NCBI GenBank assembly: GCA_022402525.1
Contig: JAKRSB010000103.1
Coordinates: 1 to 64,000, forward strand
Length of the DNA: 64,000 bases
Reading direction: 5' to 3'
From: Thermosynechococcaceae cyanobacterium MS004
Lineage (GTDB): Bacteria > Cyanobacteriota > Cyanobacteriia > Thermosynechococcales > Thermosynechococcaceae
Of this stretch, positions 39,401-48,454 are shown piece after piece. The translations under genes and the position numbers were made by a program. The notes beneath the pieces were generated by a model, which was not told where the DNA came from, did not search any database, and saw only the letters and a list, made by a program, of their open reading frames with translations. How positions within the stretch are numbered: position 1 is the stretch's first letter; the number at the start of each line of letters is the position of its first letter.

Positions 39401-42138
39401 CTCAGGAATACCTTAGCCTGCTGGCCAGCCTTAAAAGTCAGGGTCAGTTTCCCCAGCACATTCTGCACCTCTGGAGCTTTACCAAGCCCACCAAAGTTGA
39501 CCTCAGAACTGAAAGCATCCTGGGACAAACCCATCGTGGGCTCTATGCTTTGTTGTCTTTAGTTCAGGCGATCGGCAAGTTGAGCCATTTTGATCCGGTA
39601 CAGCTTAGCATCATCACCAACGGGAGCTACAGTATTCTGGGTACTGAAGTCATCAACCCCATCAAAAGTACCCTTTTGGGTGCGCTTAAGGTCATTCCTC
39701 AAGAATATCCGCAGATTTCCTGTCGCCTCATTGATCTAGAGGACAAAACACCGAAGGAGTTGACCCAGATGGATGGGTTGCAAACCCTCTTGGCCGATCT
39801 CATCACACCTGATGCGCCGCTGGAAGTGGCCTATCGGGGGCGATCGCGCTGGACACCCTGCTATGAACCCATGGTGCTTGCAGAGCCAGAACGCAAGCCC
39901 CAAGGGCTTCGTGAACAAGGCGTGTACTTTATCACAGGAGGATTGGGCGGCATTGGACTCACCCTGGCGAACCATTTGGCCCAAAGTGTTCAAGCACGGC
40001 TCATCCTCGTCACTCGTTCCGCCTTTCCAGAGCGTCGAAACTGGACGCACTGGTGCCTCACCCATGACGAATCCGATCCGACTCGATGCAAAATTCAGCA
40101 GCTTTTAACCCTAGAATCCTACGGAGCAAAGGTGTGGGTAGGACAGGCTGATGTGACGGATCTGCCCAGCTTACAAACGCTTTTAGCCCAAGCTGAAGCG
40201 GAATTTGGGCCTGTGCAAGGAGTGCTCCACTGTGCAGGGGTTGCCGATTTTGGCGGCATTATTCAAGGTCGCAAACCCAGCGATACTGAAAAAATTCTGG
40301 CAGCCAAAGTGACCGGAACCGTCGTGCTCGATCAGCTCTTCCGCGATCGCCCCCTCGACTTCTGGATCATGAGTAGTTCCCTCAGTACTGTCCTTTACAA
40401 AACTCTGTTTGGACAAGTGGGCTACGGTGCTGCAAACGAATTTCTAAGTGCCTTTTGTGCTTATAAACAACAAACCAGTCAAATCCCTGCTGTTTCCATC
40501 CACTGGACAGAATGGGAGACTGTAGGGATGGCCGTAGACTCCCGTGCTGAACGCCTCAAGACCAAAGCACGCACCCAAGAAGATGATGACTGGCTCGTTG
40601 CTCTCACCCCAGAAGAAGGTGCAGAGGCTTTCACCCGTATCTTGAACCAATCTCAACCCCAAGTGATTGTCTGTCCTCAAACGCTCAATATCCTGCTTGA
40701 GCAGCAAGCTCAGTGGGATTCTAACCAGCTTCTAGAATCTCTAGAGCTAGACTTGGACGCCAACCAACCCAAATCCGCTCGGCCTGACCTAGCGATCGCC
40801 TATGCAGCGCCTCAAACCCAACTGGAAGCTCTGTTAGCAACGCAATGGGAAGCCTACCTTGGCACTGCACCTGTCGGCCTTAACGATAGCTTCTACGATC
40901 TTGGCGGCGACTCTCTCCTGGCGATTGGACTCCTCTCCCAACTCCAGAAAAAGCTCTCCGTCAACATCCCCATAACCGTCTTACTGGAAACCCCCACCAT
41001 TGCTGGACTGGCTGCTTACCTAAGGACACAGGAGAATGAAGCGATCACCCCCCTTCTGGTATCCTGTGCTCCCGAAGCCAAACCTTCTTCCCCAGCATCC
41101 GCCTCACCCCAAAACACCCCATCTCAGCCCATCGCCACGGCCCAACCCCTCAATCTCGCTCCCCAACCCCCATCCGCTGTGCCTCCCTTCTCTGGTTCCG
41201 CAACACAACGCGCTAACCAGGCCAGCGAAGCAAGTGCGCCACAGTTACCGCAACCTGCGGAATCGATTGTGCCTCCCTTCCCCCCTCCCCTCATCGTCAA
41301 CTACCGAAAAGGAACCCTCCGCGCCTCACCGCTCTTTTTTATCCACCCCATTGGCGGCGGCATTAGCTGTTATGCTGCGCTCAACCGCTACCTCAATCCA
41401 GACTGGCCATTCTATAGCATTCGAGCCTTGGGGTTAGAGGACAGTAGCTCGCCCATCGACAACATCCAAACCATGGCTCGCTGCTATATCCAGGCGATCC
41501 AAACTATTCAGCCTCAAGGCCCTTATGTCCTCGGTGGGTGGTCGATGGGTGGCGTTGTCGCCTACGAAATCGCTCTGCAACTCATCCAGCAGCAGCAAGC
41601 CGTTAGCGGCCTCATTTTGATAGATAGTCCTGCTCCCCATTCCCATGAGCGCGATGCGGTAGAAGACTTTACAACCTTTGCCAAAGGACTCGGATTCTTC
41701 CCAGAACAAATACAGCGCCTCCGTCAAACGCTGAGATACCAACCCACCGCTACCCAAGCGTTACTGGCTCAACTCTTAGACGAAGGACAGCGTATCGGCG
41801 TTCTGCCCCGAGGCTTTGACATAGAAGCACTTCAACAACTGCACACGGTCTCTTCTGCCCATAGTAAAGCCCTCAGTACCTACACGGCTGCACCGATGAC
41901 CACCCCCATCCCATCCCTGTATCTCGAAGCCCAAACCGTTGATAACCCCTTACTCGGTCTCTTTGGAGAGAAGGCGCGTACCCAGTGGAAACAGCATCTG
42001 GGGCGCGCCCTGATGATTCGGTCTCTGCCGGGTGACCACTACACCCTCGTGACTGAACCCCACGTTGCAGTGCTGTCAACCTATATCAATGCCTTTTTAG
42101 GCCAGATTAAGCCCCGTTCTATTGTTTCTGAGATTTAA
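36457..42138 (+). CDS. Terminal PKS: KS-AT-KR-ACP-TE
   Basis: This 1893-residue enzyme extends the peptide with one malonate, reduces it and releases the product. The KS (about 15-440; C189 in TACSTS, H324, H364) resembles KS domains that accept peptidyl chains. The AT (about 538-885) has S636 in GHSLGE and HAFHS ending in H734, malonyl-type. The KR (about 1155-1355) has GGLGGIG and Y1323, but the LDD motif is absent (GVADFGG), so stereochemistry cannot be called B-type. The ACP has S1486. After a Pro/Ser-rich linker (about 1535-1615) comes a type I thioesterase with S1696 (GWSMGG), D1723 and H1861. A C-terminal beta-hydroxy-gamma-amino acid (statine-like) unit is inferred, released as an acid or a lactone/lactam. 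The devB-like gene starts three bases after the stop. Confidence 0.94.
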   Translation: MTERYQDFEAIPEIAETDIAIIGMAGKFPEAQTIGEYWDNLTAGKECIKFFTTEELLDAGVPPYLLKQPNYVKATGVLEGADLFDASFFGFSPKEAQIVDPQHRLFLEQAWTALEHGGYNPQSYPGAIGVYVGVGLNSYLLQSLYPNLLSNADLDSYQVQIRNDKDFLPTLVSYKLNLRGPSFSVQTACSTSLVATHLACQGLLNGECDMALAGGVTVYANPTGYLYTEGMILSPDGHCRAFDAKAQGTVGGNGVGVVLLKRLADAIADHDTIYATIKGSAINNDGSAKVGYTAPSVSGQTAVVAEAQAIANTPAETISYVETHGTGTILGDPIEIAALTQAFRHTTDKVQFCALGSVKTNIGHLDTAAGVASLIKVALALHHKVIPPSLNFDTPNPAIPFGPSPFFVNTALTAWPQAPSPRRAGVSSFGIGGTNAHLVLEEAPSIPRLANPSLRQWQLFILSAQSETALAQQQQNLATHLRQHPETSLADVAFTLAVGRQAFPYRSVCLVQTVEDAIQSLEKPTADEVCAVKADRSPVVFLFPGQGAQTLNMARSLYDHEYGHETVFRKTLDQCAQLLQPYLGEDIRERLYPKGDRPNLLDQTQWAQPALFAVEYALAQLWLHWGVEPEAMVGHSLGEYVAACIAGVFSLEDALKLIAHRARLMQQLPPGAMLAISAPETEVSRWLSDEVSLAASNGEVCTVSGTVTAIAQLETQLTAAGQTVTRLNTSHAFHSHLVEPMLADFRQVLNSITLEVPQRTYFSNVTGTWMTPSDAVNPEYWIQHLRHTVRFGEAISQLLTESNCCFLEVGPGRTLTGLVRRHSHYQGQPLLNSISLTPQTPETQALLTTLGQLWLRGVPCKWKRYYKGETRQRIPLPTYPFERQRYWIDPPKNGAMSTFGLSRNPDPSQWFYVPSWKKLSSFLPLKPIFRGQSWLIFLDEVGLGAALAEQLMVAGQTVVTVALQGDRWRSSKAHVTFSAADPQEYLSLLASLKSQGQFPQHILHLWSFTKPTKVDLRTESILGQTHRGLYALLSLVQAIGKLSHFDPVQLSIITNGSYSILGTEVINPIKSTLLGALKVIPQEYPQISCRLIDLEDKTPKELTQMDGLQTLLADLITPDAPLEVAYRGRSRWTPCYEPMVLAEPERKPQGLREQGVYFITGGLGGIGLTLANHLAQSVQARLILVTRSAFPERRNWTHWCLTHDESDPTRCKIQQLLTLESYGAKVWVGQADVTDLPSLQTLLAQAEAEFGPVQGVLHCAGVADFGGIIQGRKPSDTEKILAAKVTGTVVLDQLFRDRPLDFWIMSSSLSTVLYKTLFGQVGYGAANEFLSAFCAYKQQTSQIPAVSIHWTEWETVGMAVDSRAERLKTKARTQEDDDWLVALTPEEGAEAFTRILNQSQPQVIVCPQTLNILLEQQAQWDSNQLLESLELDLDANQPKSARPDLAIAYAAPQTQLEALLATQWEAYLGTAPVGLNDSFYDLGGDSLLAIGLLSQLQKKLSVNIPITVLLETPTIAGLAAYLRTQENEAITPLLVSCAPEAKPSSPASASPQNTPSQPIATAQPLNLAPQPPSAVPPFSGSATQRANQASEASAPQLPQPAESIVPPFPPPLIVNYRKGTLRASPLFFIHPIGGGISCYAALNRYLNPDWPFYSIRALGLEDSSSPIDNIQTMARCYIQAIQTIQPQGPYVLGGWSMGGVVAYEIALQLIQQQQAVSGLILIDSPAPHSHERDAVEDFTTFAKGLGFFPEQIQRLRQTLRYQPTATQALLAQLLDEGQRIGVLPRGFDIEALQQLHTVSSAHSKALSTYTAAPMTTPIPSLYLEAQTVDNPLLGLFGEKARTQWKQHLGRALMIRSLPGDHYTLVTEPHVAVLSTYINAFLGQIKPRSIVSEI

Positions 42139-42141
42139 ACT

Positions 42142-43344
42142 ATGTCTGCTCAACCCGCTAAGAGCCTATTTCCAATGCTGTGGATCATTTTGGGCTTAAC
42201 TGCAACTGCGATCACACTCCCCCTTTTTGGCCTACAACGGCTAGCCCATAAGCCGATCACAGAACCGGAGACCGAGACAAAGCCTGTCGCGAAAGCCCCT
42301 GTGCGAGTTGCCGCACTAGGTCGGATTGAACCCACATCAGGCGTCATCCAAGTGGGCGGGCCGATCAATGAAATCCTTGGGAAGCTCCTGATCAAAGAAG
42401 GCGATCGCGTCACTAAAGGCCAGACTATTGGCTATCTGAGGAGTTACGATGAACGTCGCTCTGAACTCGAAACTGCCCAACAACAGTTGCAAACTGCCCG
42501 TGCCCGACTCGCGACCAATACCCAATTCAGCGAAGCCCAAGAGCAAGAACGCACCATTGATTCAGCTAAAGTACCCTTAGTGCAAAATAGCGGCATTGCA
42601 GCCCAGCAAGCCCAGATTGACGCGCTGGAGTCCCAGCGTTCGTTAGCGATGAAAGAACTCACTCGCTATCAATTTTTGGTCAGTCAAGGGGCTGCGCCAC
42701 GGAATGAAGTTGACCAGCGCCAATCTGATGTGGATCAACTCAACAAACGTATTCGACAAGCCCAAGAAACCTTGGCACAGTTGATCAATAGCCGCGATCG
42801 CGAGCTAGCCAATGCCACAGCCCAAATTAATACGGCTCGGATTAACACGGCTCGGATCCAAGCAGAAAATGATGTCGCGAGTGCCAAACAGGCCATTGAA
42901 TTGGCTCAAGTCAGATTGGATAACACAATCATTCGCTCACCCGTGAGTGGCAGGATTCTTCGGATTGTGACCAAAGCAGGGGAAAGCATTGGAGATCAAG
43001 GGCAAGGAAAAGGGACTCTAGTCGAAGTAGCAGATACCAGCGCAATGCAGGTGGTTGCAGAGGTGAATGAATCGGATATCCGATTGGTCAAGCTTGGGCA
43101 GACCGCAAAAATTATCAGCCGGAATAAAGCCTTTGAAGGCACTTTGACAGGACGAGTCACGGAACTAGGACGGCAAATTTTTAAAAATAATGTCCTCAAT
43201 GATGACCCCAGTGCATTCACTGATGCCAGGGTGATTCAGGTCAAAGTGGCCATCGAGGAAAGCGAAGCGGTGGCAAAGTTCACCAACCTTCAGGTCGATG
43301 TCCAGATTCAGGTGCAAGGCCCTCAGCCATCTCCTCCTTCATGA
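42142..43344 (+). CDS. DevB-like HlyD-family membrane fusion protein
   Basis: This 400-residue periplasmic adaptor of an ABC exporter has one N-terminal membrane anchor (about 10-33), a lipoyl/barrel-sandwich region split around a long coiled coil (about 100-260, rich in Q, A and E), and a C-terminal beta-barrel domain (about 285-385). DevB proteins link the DevC permease and DevA ATPase to a TolC-type outer-membrane channel; in heterocyst formers they export glycolipid. Here the gene starts three bases after the thioesterase-containing synthase and overlaps the next gene by ATGA. This ties it to export of the lipopeptide. No TolC gene is in the window. Confidence 0.88.
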   Translation: MSAQPAKSLFPMLWIILGLTATAITLPLFGLQRLAHKPITEPETETKPVAKAPVRVAALGRIEPTSGVIQVGGPINEILGKLLIKEGDRVTKGQTIGYLRSYDERRSELETAQQQLQTARARLATNTQFSEAQEQERTIDSAKVPLVQNSGIAAQQAQIDALESQRSLAMKELTRYQFLVSQGAAPRNEVDQRQSDVDQLNKRIRQAQETLAQLINSRDRELANATAQINTARINTARIQAENDVASAKQAIELAQVRLDNTIIRSPVSGRILRIVTKAGESIGDQGQGKGTLVEVADTSAMQVVAEVNESDIRLVKLGQTAKIISRNKAFEGTLTGRVTELGRQIFKNNVLNDDPSAFTDARVIQVKVAIEESEAVAKFTNLQVDVQIQVQGPQPSPPS

Positions 43345-44534
43345 TTTTGACCCGTTGGGTCATGTATTTTGGTCATTCATTCACGGTCTTCATGTTTAAC
43401 GTTGTTGCTCTCTCTAACCTTGTACACGACCGCACCAGACTTCTAGTGGGTATTGCAGGCGTTGCCTTTGCGGTATTACTGGCGTTTATTAACCTTGGTT
43501 TTTTAGGAGCCCTATCAGACACCGCAGGGCTACTCTATAACCAGCTTGATGCCGATGTTTACCTGATTTCGCCCCTGTCTCTTAACGGAACCTCTACCAA
43601 GCCCTTCCCAAAAGAACGGCTGTATCAGGCGGCCAGTCAAGCATCAGTTGCAAAAGCCTCCCCTCTCTATATTAATTACGGGGCATGGCGCAATGCCGAA
43701 AACAATGATGCCTTATTTATGCTGGGGTTTGGCTTTAATCCCAAAGATCGCCCCTTCTTATTGCCAGAACTCAAAGCGGACAGCGCCACGGAAGCTTTAA
43801 CACAGCCCAATACAGTTTTTTTAGATCGGCGATCGCTGCCTAAATTTGGCCCCCAAAGGGTGGGACTGCAAACTGAGTACAACAGACGTAACGTCACGAT
43901 TAATGGCCTCTTCGCCCTTGGGGGTGGATTGGCAGCAGAAGGCACCGTCATGATGGGTGATCAAAATTTTCTCCGGTTTTTTAGCCCTCGGACCTTAGAT
44001 CGCATTGATCTGGGATTACTTAAACTTAAACCTGGGGCAGATATTAACCAAGTCGTGCTGTCCCTACGCCAGAGATTACCCTCTGATGTGACGGTTTATT
44101 CCAAAGCAGATATCATTGCCCGCGATCGCCAGTATTGGCTAGAAACTACAGCAGTAGGGTTTATTTTTAGTCTAGGGGTTGGGGTTGCGCTCATTGTGGG
44201 AGCAGCAATCGTGTATCAAATTCTGTACGCGGACATTGCTAAAAATTTCAAAGAATATGCCACGCTCAAAGCGATTGGGTTCCATAACCGCTTTTTGATG
44301 GGAGTCGTGCTGCAAGAAGCATTGCTGTTGGCTCTGATGGGGTTTGTACCCGGTCTGATTTTATCTTTAAGTGTCTATCAGCTCATCATCCAGGCAACCA
44401 ATGAAGCAATTCCGATGGTGATGCCCCCTGATCGCGTAGTTTTGGTCTTAGGGCTTGTAACTGCTACCTGTCTATTATCGGGGGTCCTTTCTCTACGCAA
44501 AATTCTAGTGGCTGACCCTGCCACTGTGTTGTAG
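43341..44534 (+). CDS. DevC-like ABC permease (first copy)
   Basis: This 397-residue FtsX/MacB-type permease has one N-terminal membrane helix (about 34-58), a large periplasmic domain (about 60-265) and three C-terminal helices (about 272-296, 325-352 and 368-388). That is the layout of DevC of the DevBCA exporters. Its ATG overlaps the stop of the devB-like gene as ATGA, so the two are probably translationally coupled. It differs clearly from the second copy just downstream, so the pair may form a heterodimer. Confidence 0.87.
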   Translation: MILTRWVMYFGHSFTVFMFNVVALSNLVHDRTRLLVGIAGVAFAVLLAFINLGFLGALSDTAGLLYNQLDADVYLISPLSLNGTSTKPFPKERLYQAASQASVAKASPLYINYGAWRNAENNDALFMLGFGFNPKDRPFLLPELKADSATEALTQPNTVFLDRRSLPKFGPQRVGLQTEYNRRNVTINGLFALGGGLAAEGTVMMGDQNFLRFFSPRTLDRIDLGLLKLKPGADINQVVLSLRQRLPSDVTVYSKADIIARDRQYWLETTAVGFIFSLGVGVALIVGAAIVYQILYADIAKNFKEYATLKAIGFHNRFLMGVVLQEALLLALMGFVPGLILSLSVYQLIIQATNEAIPMVMPPDRVVLVLGLVTATCLLSGVLSLRKILVADPATVL

Positions 44535-44551
44535 AACAAACTCTTCTGCCA

Positions 44552-45712
44552 ATGTCACCAATCACTCCCTCCGTTGCCTGGTTAAACCTCTCCCATAAGC
44601 CTATCCGCTTGATATTACTTCTGAGCGGCATTGTGTTTGCTGTGATTTTAATGTTTATGTTTACCGGGTTTAAGAATGCTCTATACGACAGTCAACTTCA
44701 GTTGATAGACCGTCTTAAGGGAGATATCTTTATTGTGAACCAGCGCCGTGTGAGCCTTGGGATTCCGATGCAAATCCGCCGGCAAGTACTCTATCAAGCC
44801 CAAGGATACGAAGGCGTTAAATCTGCCTCAGCGCTTTATATGGGCGAAGCCTTCTGGAAAAACCCTGAAACGAAGTTGGTACGTCTCACCCGCGTACTGG
44901 CCTTTAACCCAGAAATTCCGCTGTTTGACTTTCCAGAGCTACAAGATGTCGCTGAACTGCGCTTACCCAATACCGCCTGGGTGGATCGCCTTGCTCGCCC
45001 CGAACTAGGCTCCATCAAAACAGGCACAGTCACAGAACTCTCTGATCGCCGCATTAAGGTTGTAGGCAACTTCACCCTTGGTAATGACTTTGCCTCGCTC
45101 AATGGCAACCTGCTCATGAGTGAGGCCAATTTTCAGCGCTATTTTTCCGGCCGCGATCCCAAAGAAGGGAATCGTACCCTTAACGAAATTGATATGGCCG
45201 TGATTGAAACTGACCCCCAATTTAGTACAGCTCGCATTGCAAGCGTACTCCAACAGCAGCTTCCTAAAAATCTGCGGATTATGACCCGTGATCAAATCAA
45301 AGTATGGGAGCGCAAATATTGGCAAGAAAGTACCAACATTGGTTTTGTGTTTGGCATCTTAACCATTATGGGTTTTGTGATTGGCGTTATTCTTTGTTAC
45401 CAAATTATTTACGCCGATGTCAACGACAATCTTAGACAGTACTCCACATTGAAAGCAATGGGATATCGCAATATCTTTTTGTACACTGTTATATTTCAAG
45501 AAGCGCTGTTGTTGGGGATTTTGGGTTTTATTCCTGGAATTGTGCTGAGTTATGGTCTTTATGAAATTGCCAAAGTTGCCACAGGCTTAGTCTTTCAAAT
45601 GACCTTTGACCGCAGCATTCAACTCCTTGGATTCACAATCATTATGTGTTTTTTGTCCGGTTTGGCAGCTCTTTTCAAGGTACAGCAATCTGATCCAGCC
45701 GATATTTTTTAG
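44552..45712 (+). CDS. DevC-like ABC permease (second copy)
   Basis: This 386-residue protein has the same layout as the preceding one: a short N-terminus, one membrane helix (about 17-40), a periplasmic domain and three C-terminal helices after about residue 265. The shared signature near the second cluster of helices (YADV...LRQYSTLKAMGYRN, compared with YADI...FKEYATLKAIGFHN) shows common ancestry, but the periplasmic parts differ widely. Seventeen bases separate the two genes and 33 separate this one from the MFS-ABC fusion. DevBCA operons usually carry one permease gene, so two are notable. Confidence 0.87.
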   Translation: MSPITPSVAWLNLSHKPIRLILLLSGIVFAVILMFMFTGFKNALYDSQLQLIDRLKGDIFIVNQRRVSLGIPMQIRRQVLYQAQGYEGVKSASALYMGEAFWKNPETKLVRLTRVLAFNPEIPLFDFPELQDVAELRLPNTAWVDRLARPELGSIKTGTVTELSDRRIKVVGNFTLGNDFASLNGNLLMSEANFQRYFSGRDPKEGNRTLNEIDMAVIETDPQFSTARIASVLQQQLPKNLRIMTRDQIKVWERKYWQESTNIGFVFGILTIMGFVIGVILCYQIIYADVNDNLRQYSTLKAMGYRNIFLYTVIFQEALLLGILGFIPGIVLSYGLYEIAKVATGLVFQMTFDRSIQLLGFTIIMCFLSGLAALFKVQQSDPADIF

Positions 45713-45745
45713 GATGAGCAATCTTTACCCCTCATTTCAAGCAAT

Positions 45746-48454
45746 ATGCAGCAATTTCTCATCCTTTGGTTCGGACAACTGGTATCCACAATCGGGTCTC
45801 AATTAACTTCATTTGGACTCAGCGTCTGGGTCTACCAGCAAACCCAATCCACTACGCTGTTTGCTTTATTGCTAGGGCTAAATACTCTACCTGTCATTTT
45901 GCTATCCCCCTTGATTGGTGCCCTCGCTGATCGATTGAATCGCCAACGCTTAATGCTCTTCAGCGACTTCTGTGCAGGATTAAGCACTGTGGCTTTGGCG
46001 ATCGCCATTCACGTGAATTACTTGCCCATGGGCTTAATTGCCACACTTATTTTGGTAAACGCAACCTTTACCAGCTTTATGCAGCCCACTTTTACTGCTG
46101 CTACCACCCAGCTTGTGCCTGAAAAATACCTTGATCGTGCCAGTGGTCTAAATCAAATCAGCCAATCTGTCGCTCAGCTCATCGCCCCTGTATTGGGGGG
46201 AGTGTTGCTCATGAGCATCGGTCTATCCGGCATTATTCTGATTGATGTGGGCAGTTTTGCAATTGGCGTCCTCACCCAGCTTTTTATCCGTATCCCCAAT
46301 CTTCCACTGTCTGCCACAGAACATCCTAGAGAATCGCTCAAAACCACTACCCTTCAAGCCATCCAGTTTCTGCAAATACGGCCTGGCTTGATCGCCTTAT
46401 TATCTTTCTTTGTCGTTAAAAATGGCCTAACATCCATTGTCTATGTTGCGACGACCCCCTATGTGCTGTCCTTTGCATCCTCCGCAGTCCTTGGCAGCAT
46501 TTTTTCTATCGGTGGATTAGGCATGCTTGCTGGGGGCATCATCCTCAGCGTTTTGCCAGAAAGTCGTTCTCGCATTCATACCATCATGGTCTTCTGTGGC
46601 CTCAGCGGTTTAACCTTAATGGTTTTAGCCATTCAGGACTCTGTTGCCACATTTATGGTGGGTTCATTCTTATTTTTCTTTGGACTGCCGCTATTACACG
46701 GATCTGGACAAGTGATCTTCCAGCGAAAAGTGCCGACTGCGCTTCAAGGACGTGTGTTTGCCTTTAACGAGGCGATCGCCGGGGCTGCTGTCCCCCTCGG
46801 CTATTTAGTTGCAGGCCCCCTCAGTGACCTAGTGTTTGAACCCCTCATGCAGCCAGATGGCCTTCTGGCAAATAGCGTGGGCCAAGTTCTAGGAGTCGGC
46901 TCAGGACGTGGCATTGCCCTTTTATTTATGGTCGTAGGACTTTGCCATGCAGCATTAGTGGGATTAATAGCCCTATATAAGCCACTCCGTAATATAGAAC
47001 AGTTGCTGCCCGATGCCAGTGAAAGAATAACTCCAGACCAAATCACCGATACTATTCCTGCAAATTTGCATCAAGAATGCCATGCTGAAGTATCGGCAAT
47101 GTCCCAGAACATCTCCAACCTTCCCGCTGATAAACAATTCCCCATGAATCCGATTATTTCCATCGAAAATCTGAACCATTCCTTTGGCAAAGGTTCCCTC
47201 AATAAACAAGTGTTGATTGACATTAATCTCTCCATTGAGCCAGGAGAAATTGTGATTATGACTGGCCCATCAGGTTCTGGCAAAACCACACTACTAACGC
47301 TTATGGGAGCATTGCGATCAGTTCAAGATGGTCGCCTCACTGTTCTTGGTTATGATTTAAACAATGTCTCTAACAGCAAACTAGTAGAGGTACGGCGCAA
47401 CATTGGCTACATCTTCCAAGGGCATAATCTATTGCCCTTTATGACCGCCCGTCAAAATGTAAGAATGTCCCTTTCTCTCAAAAACCATGCAGATCGCAAA
47501 GGGGCGTTCGAAAAAGTGGATCACATTTTAGACGCCGTAGGTTTAGGCGATCACCTCAACCACTACCCCGAAAAACTTTCTGGTGGACAAAAGCAGCGGG
47601 TGGCGATCGCCCGTGCATTGGTCAACGAACCTGCCCTAATTTTAGCGGATGAACCCACCGCCTCCCTGGATAGCAAAACCGGACGGGATGTCGTGGAGCT
47701 CATGTATCGTCTTGCCAAAGAGAAACAATGCACCATCCTACTTGTTACCCACGACAACCGAATTCTAGATATTGCTGATCGCATTATTGCCCTTGAAGAC
47801 GGTAGACTCAAGCCTAGTTCTGACCAAGCTAACCTTACCTTGTCAAACTCAGTAGCCAGAACAGGGTACGTTGAGCTCCATGGCAATCACCCCTACGCCT
47901 CACCCTTACCTTCAGGAACTCTACCACTACAGGATATCCAGCAAGAATCACCTCCCATTGTGTGGCAACCTAGCACCCCCACAGCCCCCTCACCACAACC
48001 AACAGACACCTTGCAGTTACGCCAATCCAGTAATATCACTCCTCACAAGGAGGACTGGATGCCACCCAACCCCATTCCTAAGGCTGCCAAAACCTATACC
48101 ATCGCCTGTATTGATGACAGTCCTACTATTCTTTACTCCCTCAAAGCATTTCTATCAGACAGTTTATTCTCAGTCGTACTCATTCAAGATCCTATCCAGG
48201 CATTAGTACAACTGATCATGGCAAACCCAGATATGGTCATTGTGGACATCAATATGCCCAAACTAGATGGGTATCAATTATGTACCTTACTGCGTGAGCA
48301 TAAAACCTTTAAACATATCCCAGTCATTGTGATTACAGGCGATCCTCGCTCTCTTGATCCAGTCTTATTACATAAAGCAGGCGTTACAGATTACCTGACC
48401 AAACCCTTTGAGCGATCCGATTTAATGATTAAGTTATTCCCCCACCTGAATTAG
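45746..48454 (+). CDS. MFS transporter - DevA-type ABC ATPase - receiver domain fusion
   Basis: This 902-residue single frame joins three proteins. Residues about 1-415 are a multi-helix MFS exporter of the EntS/MFS_3 type, with an N-terminus like LWFGQLVSTIGSQL and the loop motif ALADRLNRQ. After an acidic linker, residues about 467-690 are a DevA/LolD/MacB-type ATPase with Walker A GPSGSGKTT (507-515), LSGGQKQ (611-617), ADEP Walker B (D635, E636) and VTHD. After a Pro/Gln-rich linker (about 695-780), residues 783-902 are a CheY-like receiver with D790/D791, phospho-acceptor D834 and K886. All catalytic residues look intact. It supplies the only ATPase for the two DevC permeases. In-frame ATGs at 47099 and 47144, the latter where free DevA proteins normally begin, could give a separate ATPase-receiver product. 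Confidence 0.9.
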   Translation: MQQFLILWFGQLVSTIGSQLTSFGLSVWVYQQTQSTTLFALLLGLNTLPVILLSPLIGALADRLNRQRLMLFSDFCAGLSTVALAIAIHVNYLPMGLIATLILVNATFTSFMQPTFTAATTQLVPEKYLDRASGLNQISQSVAQLIAPVLGGVLLMSIGLSGIILIDVGSFAIGVLTQLFIRIPNLPLSATEHPRESLKTTTLQAIQFLQIRPGLIALLSFFVVKNGLTSIVYVATTPYVLSFASSAVLGSIFSIGGLGMLAGGIILSVLPESRSRIHTIMVFCGLSGLTLMVLAIQDSVATFMVGSFLFFFGLPLLHGSGQVIFQRKVPTALQGRVFAFNEAIAGAAVPLGYLVAGPLSDLVFEPLMQPDGLLANSVGQVLGVGSGRGIALLFMVVGLCHAALVGLIALYKPLRNIEQLLPDASERITPDQITDTIPANLHQECHAEVSAMSQNISNLPADKQFPMNPIISIENLNHSFGKGSLNKQVLIDINLSIEPGEIVIMTGPSGSGKTTLLTLMGALRSVQDGRLTVLGYDLNNVSNSKLVEVRRNIGYIFQGHNLLPFMTARQNVRMSLSLKNHADRKGAFEKVDHILDAVGLGDHLNHYPEKLSGGQKQRVAIARALVNEPALILADEPTASLDSKTGRDVVELMYRLAKEKQCTILLVTHDNRILDIADRIIALEDGRLKPSSDQANLTLSNSVARTGYVELHGNHPYASPLPSGTLPLQDIQQESPPIVWQPSTPTAPSPQPTDTLQLRQSSNITPHKEDWMPPNPIPKAAKTYTIACIDDSPTILYSLKAFLSDSLFSVVLIQDPIQALVQLIMANPDMVIVDINMPKLDGYQLCTLLREHKTFKHIPVIVITGDPRSLDPVLLHKAGVTDYLTKPFERSDLMIKLFPHLN

